Assembly (NCBI GenBank): GCA_002417965.1
Contig: DIDD01000066.1
Location: 449 to 16,089 of the forward strand
Length of the DNA stretch: 15,641 nucleotides
Source: Veillonellaceae bacterium UBA5809
GTDB taxonomy: Bacteria; Bacillota; Negativicutes; Veillonellales; Dialisteraceae
Direction of reading: 5' to 3'
Made by a program: the position numbers and the translations under genes. Below are positions 1 to 6,160 of the stretch, piece after piece. Position 1 is the first letter of the stretch; every line of letters begins with the position of its first letter. The notes beneath the pieces are model-generated. The model was not told the origin of the DNA. It did no database searches and saw only the letters and a program-made list of their open reading frames with translations.

Positions 1-27
1 GGGCTCGGAGAGGTGTAAAAGAGACAG
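1..27 (+). other. Nextera/Tn5 sequencing adapter remnant (artefact)
   Basis: The first 8 bases (GGGCTCGG) equal the inner part of the Illumina Nextera read-2 adapter. Bases 9-27 match the 19-bp Tn5 mosaic end at 17 of 19 positions, with mismatches at 12 (G for T) and 18 (A for T). In all 25 of 27 bases agree, in the right order. This is library-preparation sequence left at a contig end and not genomic DNA. It also places an in-frame stop (16-18) in front of the partial gene that follows, which therefore has no biological meaning. Confidence 0.93.
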
Positions 28-138
28 GTCATCGTCGAACGGAAAAAAGAAAACCAGATCTTCCTCAATTCTCCCGGTCCCTGGACCGCAGTTGCAGTCA
101 TCGGCTCTTATGTTATTTTACAAAAACCCCTTAACTGA
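28..138 (+). CDS. C-terminal fragment of an unrecognised protein (5' end lost at contig end)
   Basis: An open frame runs from the end of the adapter to a TGA at 136-138 and encodes 36 residues. The visible part begins VIVERKKENQIF, continues NSPGPWTAVAVIGSYVI and ends LQKPLN. A hydrophobic stretch (WTAVAVIGSYVIL) near the C terminus would fit a membrane protein or a buried strand, but I do not recognise the family. The main support for a real gene is the strong rho-independent terminator that starts ten bases after the stop on the same strand. The start codon and most of the gene are missing. Confidence 0.45.
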   Translation, partial: VIVERKKENQIFLNSPGPWTAVAVIGSYVILQKPLN

Positions 139-147
139 TTATTCCTG

Positions 148-190
148 CCCGGACATACACTCATCACTGTGTATGTCCGGGATTTTTATT
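148..190 (+). terminator. Rho-independent terminator after the first partial gene
   Basis: A perfect 13-bp inverted repeat (CCCGGACATACAC at 148-160 and its complement at 169-181) encloses an 8-base loop and is followed by ATTTTTATT. The T-run is on the + strand side only, so it mainly ends the + strand gene. It lies between two convergent genes and may also slow transcription of the frameshifted exporter. Confidence 0.85.
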
Positions 191-1422
191 ATTTCACCCC
201 CCTGACTGAAAAAGAACCGCAGAGAAAGACGATCCATCCTGCTAATGCTGCAAAAGATGCTCCTGCCATAATCAGTCCCAATCCATAAATAAGATCCGTC
301 CAGGGGATAGTTCCCGCCGCCATTCCTGCACACCCTGCCGCTGTATGAACTGCATTAATCAATGATGAGGCTGCTCCGCTTCCTTCTTTTTTCTGGTTCA
401 GCAGAAAATGCGTACTGAACGGCCGTACTGCGCCTTCCGTCAGCGTAAACGGCAGAAAACAGAAGAGGAACATCCATGGTGAAAGACCGCCCATCTCCAG
501 CAGCAGGATACTGCTCAGCAGCGATATGCCCAGGCAGGCCCAGACAAATTCAGAAGCTTTCATACGCCCCGCCGCATATACATAAACTGCAGGGCCTGCT
601 ATAGCGGCCGCTGAATTAGCTGCAAAAAAATAACTGTATGTCTCAGCACTCAGCCCAAACTGATTCTGATAAATATAAGAGGACACTGTCACATAAACCA
701 TGTAAGGCGCTGCCAGCATGGCCGCTGTAAAAAGGAACAGCATAAATCCCCTGTCCTCTGCCGCATTGAGAAGTGCCCGGAAAGCATGGACTGGTCCGCC
801 TCCACAGTTCTCCTCTTTCGGTCTGCTTTCCTGAAGCAAGGCCCCTGCTGTTAATGCAGCTGTCCCTATACCCGCAAGAACCCAGAAAGTATCTCTCCAT
901 CCTGCAGTCCGAAGAATTAGCGCGCCTGCCACAGGAGCCGCCATAGGCGCAATGACTCCCATAGACTGCACAATTGCCAGAATTTTCATACGCATCCGGC
1001 CCTGAAAGCAGTCTTTAATCAATGCCGTTGAAACCGCCAGCACACCTCCAGTGCCTAATGCCTGCATCCCACGAAACCCGATTAACTGTTCAATCGAAGC
1101 GGAAAGTGCCCCTGCCGCACTGCCTGCCGTATATAATAGCAGGCAGACTATCATTACCGGCTTCCGTCCATACCGGTCACTGAGCGGACCAAACCAAAGA
1201 ATCCCCACTGCAAAAAAAGAAATAAAATACAATAAGCGTCATATTGATCATACTGACACTGGTTTGAAAATAAAGTGCCATTGAAGGCATAGCCGGCAGA
1301 TACATATCAATTGACAAGGGGATAAACATACCCAGAAATGCAATGAATACAACCAGTCCCCAATAGCCTAAAAAAGGCTGAGGATTGGAAAGCGCCATAG
1401 TACGTCCCTCCGTTTTTTTCAT
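189..1422 (-). pseudogene. Bcr/CflA-family MFS drug exporter, interrupted by a frameshift
   Basis: Two overlapping frames together encode one 12-helix major facilitator of about 410 residues, the usual Bcr/CflA length. The N-terminal part (1422 to about 1212) carries the family hallmark SIDMYLPAMP in helix 1. The rest (about 1217 to 189) carries motif A (GPLSDRYGRKPV) after helix 2 and a proline- and glycine-rich helix 5 (APMAAPVAGA). The frame changes in a run of seven T on the coding strand (1212-1218); six would restore FYFFFAVGILWFGPLSDR. Members export bicyclomycin, chloramphenicol or sulfonamides by proton antiport in the inner membrane; the substrate here cannot be told. Two starts are possible, ATG at 1422 (GGGAGG, 8-base spacer) or ATG at 1398 (GGAGGG, 7-base spacer). 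The shift may be a sequencing error close to a contig end, a true loss, or phase variation. Confidence 0.82.
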
Positions 1423-1457
1423 TATTCCGTCCTCCCGTCGAAATACCTGTATGAGGT

Positions 1458-1494
1458 AAAAAAATAAGCCATCAGCTGGATGCTGATGACTTAT
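1458..1494 (-). terminator. Terminator hairpin between the LUD gene and the Bcr-like exporter
   Basis: Read on the - strand, a 13-bp stem (ATAAGTCATCAGC at 1494-1482 with 1476-1464, one G-U pair) and a 5-base loop lead straight into seven T (1464-1458). It is a textbook intrinsic terminator. It ends the LUD operon, but it also lies downstream of the promoter at 1527-1555 and upstream of the exporter start at 1422, so it sits inside the exporter's own leader. Confidence 0.88.
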
Positions 1495-1526
1495 CCGGTA
1501 TCGGAAAAATACCTCCGTCTAACATA

Positions 1527-1555
1527 ATTGTAAAGGATACAAAAAATGATGTCAA
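1527..1555 (-). promoter_or_regulatory. Sigma-A promoter for the Bcr-like exporter
   Basis: Read on the - strand: -35 TTGACA (1555-1550, perfect), a 17-base spacer, and -10 TACAAT (1532-1527, five of six). It starts just downstream of the LUD stop codon. Predicted transcription start is near 1520, giving a leader of about 100 bases that contains a GGAGG (1516-1512) without a usual start codon at the right distance, then the terminator hairpin. Confidence 0.75.
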
Positions 1556-1573
1556 ATATAGACCCGTCAATTT

Positions 1574-2182
1574 TTATAATCCCAAATTTTCTTCTATGAT
1601 GATCACTTCTGCTTCAGTACGCTTCATTTTTTTATAATAAATCACCATGGCATTGCATATCCGGTTGGGGCTGGAGCAGTCATGACACCGTCTGTCTGAC
1701 CTGACACACCCGGTATCTGTATAACCGTGACGCAGTGCATTTTTAGGAGCCGCTTCATTTTTGATCCGTCTGATGGCTTCCTCCAGGGTAGGTCTGAGTT
1801 TATTTACACCAAAAACGAAAAAGACTTTTTTATGTCCGAAAAGGGAAGCACCCGCCCGGTTCCCCATGCCGTCCATATTGACCATGATGCCCGTTTCCGA
1901 AGCTCCGTTGACCGATGTCAGAAAAACATCAGTCAGCATACATTCCCTGGCTGTTTCCGTAAAATTCTTTCCTTCTTCCGGATGTTTCGGATCAAAAACA
2001 CGGTTATGGGTGCGGAGTCGGCTGTAAAGGCCAAGACTGATCAGAGTTTCAGAGTCCCCGAATCCCACAGTCTTTCCGTCAATGACCATATCCAGATAGT
2101 CCGCTGCTTCTTCACCGGTATGGAAAACCCTCACGTCATACCGGTTTCTCTCAAAAGCCTGGATGACCCGCTGCATATCCAT
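1574..2182 (-). CDS. LUD-domain protein (LutC/YkgG-like) with C-terminal cysteine cluster
   Basis: This 202-residue protein matches the stand-alone LUD domain family (DUF162) often labelled lactate utilization protein in anaerobic Firmicutes. Landmarks are GFGDSET (residues 40-46), the FGVNKLRPTLEEAI core (124-137), AAPKNALRH (144-152) and a C-terminal C159-x6-C166-x2-C169-x6-C176 set ending SSPNRICNAMV. The four cysteines could bind a metal or an Fe-S cluster; this is inference. No LutA or LutB partner is present, so a role in lactate oxidation is not supported by context. It is preceded by AAGGGAG with a 9-base spacer; an ATG two codons later (2176) is an alternative start. It lies 41 bases after the secreted-protein gene and probably shares its transcript. 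Family assignment is firm, biochemical role is not. Confidence 0.85.
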   Translation of the reverse strand: MDMQRVIQAFERNRYDVRVFHTGEEAADYLDMVIDGKTVGFGDSETLISLGLYSRLRTHNRVFDPKHPEEGKNFTETARECMLTDVFLTSVNGASETGIMVNMDGMGNRAGASLFGHKKVFFVFGVNKLRPTLEEAIRRIKNEAAPKNALRHGYTDTGCVRSDRRCHDCSSPNRICNAMVIYYKKMKRTEAEVIIIEENLGL

Positions 2183-2223
2183 AAAGACTGTCTCCCTTCA
2201 TATCTATTTTTCAAATGACGAAG

Positions 2224-2775
2224 TCATGAATGGTCCTGAGATTCCCCCTCCGGATATATTTCTTTATACTGCCGGGCCGCCCGGTACATCGTCTCTGCAA
2301 AGGTATTGGCCGGGACCGGGGAAAATATCGGATTTTTTTTAATATCCTGCAGCAGTTCTCCCTTGCGGCTGTATACTTTCATCTCTGATACTGCATATTG
2401 ATCGTTTTTCAGCCGGAACGTCATTGTCATATCACTGTATCCCACCTGATCATCTTCTTTCAGCCGGCTGCTGTACAGGCCGTTCAGCTTCTTCAACAGC
2501 GCGGGGTCTTTGTAGACCGCCCTTGCCAGGAGTGTAACCTCATCTGAATCCTTTTGTGTCTGAAATGACTTCATATTCAGCAAATAACGGGCCGTATCAT
2601 TGGTGAATACGTCGGCCCATTTCATAGCCTCTGTTTCTTCCGGCGTAGGCTGGGGTTTAATCCCCATAACCAGAATGGGTTTCTGTTCTGCCGGCTGTCC
2701 TTCTGCCTGAACCGCACCGGCTCCTGTCAGCACCAGCATAACGGCAGCCGCTGCCGCAAATTCCCTGATTTTCAT
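2224..2775 (-). CDS. Secreted protein of unknown function
   Basis: The 183-residue product begins with a classic signal peptide: basic MKIREF, an alanine- and leucine-rich core, and a likely cleavage site AVQA|EG after residue 24. It has no cysteine lipobox. The mature part is polar, has an alternating strand-like section (VGYSDMTMTFRLKNDQYAVSEMKVY) and ends in a charged tail. In a diderm cell it would be released into the periplasm. I do not recognise the family. The start is well supported: GGAG lies 8 bases before the ATG, and a consensus promoter (2823-2850) lies about 50 bases upstream. The LUD gene follows after 41 bases, so the two are probably co-transcribed. Confidence 0.8.
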   Translation of the reverse strand: MKIREFAAAAAVMLVLTGAGAVQAEGQPAEQKPILVMGIKPQPTPEETEAMKWADVFTNDTARYLLNMKSFQTQKDSDEVTLLARAVYKDPALLKKLNGLYSSRLKEDDQVGYSDMTMTFRLKNDQYAVSEMKVYSRKGELLQDIKKNPIFSPVPANTFAETMYRAARQYKEIYPEGESQDHS

Positions 2776-2822
2776 GAAACTGTCTCCTCTCCTGTTTCAC
2801 ATCAGTTACGTTTTCTTATTTC

Positions 2823-2850
2823 AGTATAAGCTTTTACCGTACACTGTCAA
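2823..2850 (-). promoter_or_regulatory. Promoter of the secreted protein-LUD operon
   Basis: On the - strand: -35 TTGACA (2850-2845), a 16-base spacer, -10 TATACT (2828-2823). The predicted start near 2816 gives a leader of about 40 bases before the ATG at 2775. No strong terminator is visible between aspA (stop at 2896) and this promoter, so some read-through from aspA is possible. Confidence 0.78.
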
Positions 2851-2895
2851 TAAATCCGGCCTTTTTATTATGCGGAATTTCAGAATATTCACTTG

Positions 2896-4311
2896 TTACC
2901 ACCGGCACCCTGCCATAGCCTTTTTCCCTGCAATGCCGGGATGTGTCATTTCCGAGGGTTCAAGAATCACTCCGATCTGGTCAGGACTGAGCAGCTTCTT
3001 TTCCAGAATAATTTCTCTGACCGGCCTTCCTGTAAGATAGGCTTCTTTGGCAGTCATGGCCGCCTGCTCATATCCCACATGAGGAAGAAGGGCCGTAATA
3101 ATCCCCACACTGTGCTCTACCCAGTAATTACATTGTTTTTCATTGGCCTGCAGATCCTTCAGAAGCAGTGCCGTAAAGGTATTCACTCCCCGTGTCATAT
3201 ATTCCATGGAATGAAACAGATTAAAAGCAATGACCGGCTCCATCACATTCAGCTCAAACTGTCCGTTTTCAACTCCCATATTGATGACCAGATCATTGCC
3301 GATTACCTGATAGCAGGCCTGATCCAGAACCTCTGCAATAACCGGGTTGACTTTGCCAGGCATAATTGATGAACCCGGCTGGCGGGCCGGAAGTTTAACC
3401 TCATTGAGTCCGCACCGGGGCCCTGATGCCATGAGCCGGAAATCATTCGCCATTTTAATCAAAACCAGGGCCGTCACTTTTAATGCTGCCGACACATCAG
3501 CAAAAATATCTGTATTATTTGTCGCATCCACCAGATTGGCTGCCGTAAAAAAGCCGCTGCCCGTAACTTGTGAAAGTTCGGCGGCGACTTCCCGGATATA
3601 CTGGGGCTCCGCATTCAGTCCGGTGCCGACAGCTGTCCCTCCCATGTTGATTTTGTGTGCTTCTGCCAGAGACTGTTCGATTCTCCGCTTGCCTCTCCGC
3701 ACAGCCGACGCATAAGAAGCCATTTCTTCTCCCAGTGTGATAGGCACGGCATCCTGCAGATGGGTCCGCCCCATTTTGACCACATTTTTAAATTCTTCCG
3801 CTTTTCTGTCCAATTCCTGTGCCATCTGCTCCAAAGCGCCGGTCAGCCTGCTGCTTTTTCTGATCACGCAGACCTTCATGCTCGTGGGAAATGTATCATT
3901 TGTAGACTGTGACATATTGGCATGATTATTAGGAGAGATCAGGTCATACCGGCCCTTTTGTTCTCCCAGAATCTCCAGGGCCCGGTTGCACAGCACTTCA
4001 TTCATATTCATATTGACTGAAGTACCTGCTCCTCCCTGGATGGGATCTGACGGGAACTGATCCGCCCACTGTCCGTTTATAATTTCGTCAGCCGCCTGTA
4101 CCAGCGCCCGCCCAATTCGGACCGGAAGCCGTCCCGTCTTCATATTAGCCCGTGCCGCTGCTTTTTTAACCATGGCCATTGATACAATAAAATCAGGATC
4201 CACACGTTCGCCGGTAATGTGAAAATTCTGTACCGCTCTCAGGGTCTGGACTCCGTAATAGACTTCGTCCGGAATTTCCATTTCACCCAGAAAATCATGT
4301 TCTTTGCGCAC
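2896..4311 (-). CDS. aspA: Aspartate ammonia-lyase (aspartase)
   Basis: The 471-residue cytoplasmic enzyme of the aspartase/fumarase superfamily converts L-aspartate to fumarate and ammonia. Length fits aspartases (E. coli 478). Seen: a GGAGTSVNMNMNEV block (93-106), SPNNHANMSQSTNDTFPT (126-143), the GRTHLQDAVP motif (181-190) and the flexible signature loop GSSIMPGKVNP (313-323) with the catalytic serine. The GTSVNMNMNEV and MSQSTNDTFPT versions favour aspartase over class II fumarase. The start is GTG at 4311, set by GGGAGG with a 7-base spacer and by the family N terminus (RKEHDFLGEMEIPDEVYYG). The frame stays open upstream to 4647, but that part is unlike the family and contains the promoter and hairpin. 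It is divergent from the nitrilase gene. Fumarate produced this way could feed anaerobic fumarate respiration (inference). Confidence 0.95.
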   Translation of the reverse strand: MRKEHDFLGEMEIPDEVYYGVQTLRAVQNFHITGERVDPDFIVSMAMVKKAAARANMKTGRLPVRIGRALVQAADEIINGQWADQFPSDPIQGGAGTSVNMNMNEVLCNRALEILGEQKGRYDLISPNNHANMSQSTNDTFPTSMKVCVIRKSSRLTGALEQMAQELDRKAEEFKNVVKMGRTHLQDAVPITLGEEMASYASAVRRGKRRIEQSLAEAHKINMGGTAVGTGLNAEPQYIREVAAELSQVTGSGFFTAANLVDATNNTDIFADVSAALKVTALVLIKMANDFRLMASGPRCGLNEVKLPARQPGSSIMPGKVNPVIAEVLDQACYQVIGNDLVINMGVENGQFELNVMEPVIAFNLFHSMEYMTRGVNTFTALLLKDLQANEKQCNYWVEHSVGIITALLPHVGYEQAAMTAKEAYLTGRPVREIILEKKLLSPDQIGVILEPSEMTHPGIAGKKAMAGCRW

Positions 4312-4357
4312 TTTGCACCCTCCCGTTAAATACACTTTCCTGAATCGATAAACCGGA

Positions 4358-4406
4358 AAAACGGAGAGGCTGCCGGAATCCCGCATTGACGGGATCCGGC
4401 AGCCTC
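4358..4406 (-). terminator. Terminator-like hairpin in the aspA leader (candidate attenuator)
   Basis: Arms at 4366-4382 and 4391-4406 pair over 16 bp with one bulged A and an 8-base loop. On the - strand the stem is followed by CTCCGTTTTTCC, a five-T tract. It lies between the predicted aspA promoter (4430-4458) and the aspA start (4311). No gene upstream on this strand needs a terminator here, which makes a role in controlling aspA the simplest reading. Confidence 0.65.
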
Positions 4407-4429
4407 CTTGCCGCATTTCACTTGATTTC

Positions 4430-4458
4430 ATCATAACGCACATCATGCGCGGGAGCAA
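4430..4458 (-). promoter_or_regulatory. Predicted aspA promoter
   Basis: On the - strand: -35 TTGCTC (4458-4453, three of six), a 17-base spacer, -10 TATGAT (4435-4430, five of six). The predicted start near 4423 gives a leader of about 110 bases that contains the hairpin at 4366-4406. It is back-to-back with the nitrilase promoter; the 81 bases between the two -35 boxes are free for a shared regulator, but I see no clear operator there. Confidence 0.5.
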
Positions 4459-4539
4459 CTGTCTTTTTGGTTTTTCTCCATGATTAGAAATGAACGCTGT
4501 CATAGAATAAAATGAAAGTTCCCCAAACTCAAAATCTGA

Positions 4540-4568
4540 TTGTGGATATTTTAAGGAGCCAGTATAAT
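4540..4568 (+). promoter_or_regulatory. Promoter of the nitrilase gene
   Basis: -35 TTGTGG (4540-4545), a 17-base spacer, and a perfect -10 TATAAT (4563-4568). The predicted start near 4575 gives a leader of about 50 bases with AGGAGAGG (4614-4621) just before the ATG at 4627. Together with the aspA promoter and leader hairpin this accounts for the 315-base gap between the two genes. Confidence 0.72.
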
Positions 4569-4626
4569 AACAGTCAGCCACAGAAACCGGGCAGAATCTC
4601 TGCGCCGGGACATAGGAGAGGATATT

Positions 4627-5550
4627 ATGCTGAACATAAAAGACCAATGCCGTATTGCTGTCATCCAGGCGGCTCCTGTCATGTTTGACAAACAGGCCTG
4701 TACCGAAAAGGTCCTTGATTACATCCGCCTGACAGCCGCCGAAAAAGCGGAGCTCATTGTATTCCCTGAGCTGTTTATTCCGGGCTATCCTTATGGAATG
4801 ACCTTTGGATTTACGGTAGGAAGCCGCACAGAAGACGGCAGGAAGGACTGGAAACTGTATTATGATAATTCCATTATCGTTCCCGGTGAAGAAACCCGGC
4901 TCATCGGCAGGGCCGCCAAAGAAGCCGGCGTGTTTATCAGTATCGGTGTATCTGAACGGGATGCCGTCACAGGCACATTATATAATTCAAACTTATTTTT
5001 CTCTCCTGACGGAGAACTGACTTCCGTCCACCGGAAATTGAAGCCCACCGGCGCGGAGCGTGTGGTATGGGGAGACGCCGACAGAGATTTCTTCCCTGTA
5101 GCACAGACTCCCTGGGGCCCCATGGGCAGTATGATCTGCTGGGAAAGCTACATGCCTCTGGCCCGCGCAGCTTTGTATCAGAAGGGAATTACCCTGTATA
5201 TATCTCCCAACACAAATGACAATCCGGAGTGGCAGAACACTATCCGGCACATTGCACTGGAGGGACGGTGCTATTTTATTAACTGTGATATGTATTTCAC
5301 AAAAGACATGTACCCCGCTTCCGTCCTGCACTGTCCTGATGAACTGGCCCGGCTTCCGAAAACAGTATGCCGCGGAGGCAGCTGCATTATCAACCCTTAT
5401 GGTCACGAAGAGACAGTTCCTGTTTGGGACCGGGAAGCTGTTATCTATGCTGATCTGGATATGAGAAAAGTACCCATGAGCCGCATGGAATTTGATGTAT
5501 GCGGTCATTATGCACGGCCGGATGTATTAAAATTGACTGTTACAGAATAA
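4627..5550 (+). CDS. Nitrilase (carbon-nitrogen hydrolase, nitrilase branch)
   Basis: The 307-residue cytoplasmic enzyme carries the complete Glu-Lys-Cys triad: E48 in FPELFIPGYP, K137 in HRKLKPT and C171 in MICWESYMPL, plus the second glutamate E144 in GAERVVWGDAD. The HRKLKPTGAER and CWESYMPL versions are those of true nitrilases (nitrile to carboxylic acid and ammonia) rather than of amidases or carbamoylases of the same superfamily. The substrate (aliphatic, aryl or arylaceto-nitrile, or beta-cyanoalanine) cannot be read from the sequence. The length is slightly short for the branch (about 310-370), with no long C-terminal tail. The gene has its own promoter and terminator and is a single-gene unit divergent from aspA. 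Confidence 0.92.
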   Translation: MLNIKDQCRIAVIQAAPVMFDKQACTEKVLDYIRLTAAEKAELIVFPELFIPGYPYGMTFGFTVGSRTEDGRKDWKLYYDNSIIVPGEETRLIGRAAKEAGVFISIGVSERDAVTGTLYNSNLFFSPDGELTSVHRKLKPTGAERVVWGDADRDFFPVAQTPWGPMGSMICWESYMPLARAALYQKGITLYISPNTNDNPEWQNTIRHIALEGRCYFINCDMYFTKDMYPASVLHCPDELARLPKTVCRGGSCIINPYGHEETVPVWDREAVIYADLDMRKVPMSRMEFDVCGHYARPDVLKLTVTE

Positions 5551-5566
5551 ACAAAACTGCACTGAC

Positions 5567-5612
5567 AAAAAAGCATGCGCTGAAGCGGACCGTCTTCAGC
5601 ACATGCTTTTTT
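5567..5612. terminator. Bidirectional terminator between nitrilase and thioesterase genes
   Basis: Arms 5567-5585 and 5594-5612 pair over 18 bp with one mismatch, loop of 8. The stem base is A6 on the left and T6 on the right, so either strand yields a hairpin followed by a U-run. It separates two convergent genes. Confidence 0.9.
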
Positions 5613-5630
5613 CAGGTTGATTCCGGATGA

Positions 5631-6080
5631 TTACTGTTCCTCAGATCCGACATCTCTCTTTCTTTCCAGCACCGCATTGATCATATGCAGTGTACATATC
5701 AGACGCCCCCGTCCGTCTCGGATTTCCATGCGGCACTCATGGCGGTTCTTCTCTTTCCGCTCCAATACTGCCCGGCATATAACAAGACCACCCCGGACGG
5801 GCCGGTGATGCTGTGCCTCCAGAGAAATGCCCACAGCCGATTTCCCCTCTTTCATAACCTCCCATCCTGACAGAAAAGACGCTGTGGTTTCACCCATGGC
5901 CAGACTGGCGCCTCCGTGAAGAAGTCCGTACGGCTGACGGACTGCATCCGTCACTTCCATAGAAGACACCAATTCCCCCTCACTTCCGTCAATAAAACGG
6001 ATTCCCAGCGTCTCCGCCAATGTTCCCTCCGCCAATTGATTCAATACCGCAAGCATTTCCTCTTTTTCTTCTGTCTTCAC
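5631..6080 (-). CDS. Hotdog-fold acyl-CoA thioesterase (PaaI/YdiI/EntH-like)
   Basis: The 149-residue protein has the single hotdog domain of the YdiI/EntH/PaaI group. The conserved block QPYGLLHGGASLAMGETTAS gives Q49, H55 and E64, with S68 four residues on; these correspond with an offset of one to the Q48/H54/E63/S67 set described for E. coli YdiI. Such enzymes hydrolyse aryl- or acyl-CoA and form tetramers in the cytoplasm. The substrate could be DHNA-CoA (menaquinone synthesis) or general CoA repair; no menaquinone gene is nearby, so I leave this open. The start is GTG at 6080, preceded by GGGGGGA with a 7-base spacer. A terminator lies only 20 bases upstream of this start and leaves no room for a promoter, so the gene probably relies on read-through from the OmpH-like gene or a promoter inside it. 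Confidence 0.88.
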   Translation of the reverse strand: MKTEEKEEMLAVLNQLAEGTLAETLGIRFIDGSEGELVSSMEVTDAVRQPYGLLHGGASLAMGETTASFLSGWEVMKEGKSAVGISLEAQHHRPVRGGLVICRAVLERKEKNRHECRMEIRDGRGRLICTLHMINAVLERKRDVGSEEQ

Positions 6081-6100
6081 TCACCTATCCCCCCAACACC

Positions 6101-6134
6101 AAAAAGGGCCGTGAAATCCCAAGGTTTCACGGCC
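6101..6134 (-). terminator. Terminator after the OmpH-like gene
   Basis: A 10-bp perfect stem (GGCCGTGAAA at 6107-6116 with 6125-6134), 8-base loop, is followed on the - strand by C and five T (6105-6101). It lies 27 bases after the OmpH-like stop and 20 bases before the thioesterase start. The + strand side also has a T6 run (6141-6146) a few bases away. Confidence 0.78.
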
Positions 6135-6160
6135 TCTTACTTTTTTCTCTCCCTGCGGAT

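Noticed and set aside
189..1232. A separate 347-residue transporter starting at a TTG at 1232
   Set aside because: It has no ribosome site and lacks helix 1 of the MFS fold; the missing part lies in the adjacent frame, so this is the downstream part of one frameshifted gene.
1500..1525. A 17-codon leader peptide starting at an ATG at 1525-1523 before the Bcr-like exporter
   Set aside because: The ATG lies between the -10 box and the predicted transcription start, so it would usually not be in the transcript; it remains possible only if the real start is further upstream.
2893..3369. Open frame of 158 codons on the + strand inside aspA
   Set aside because: It lies fully antisense to a clearly conserved enzyme gene, has no ribosome site and no recognisable domain. 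Other antisense frames inside eno, mntH and the MetE-like gene were rejected for the same reason.
4421..4436. FNR-like site (TTGAT...ATCAT) over the aspA -10 box
   Set aside because: The spacing between half-sites is one base too short and the right half is incomplete, so it is not a convincing FNR/CRP operator.
4312..4647. N-terminal extension of aspartase by 112 codons to an upstream in-frame start
   Set aside because: The extra residues are unlike any aspartase, cover the predicted promoter, leader hairpin and even the first codons of the divergent nitrilase, and a GTG with a good ribosome site lies exactly at the family N terminus.
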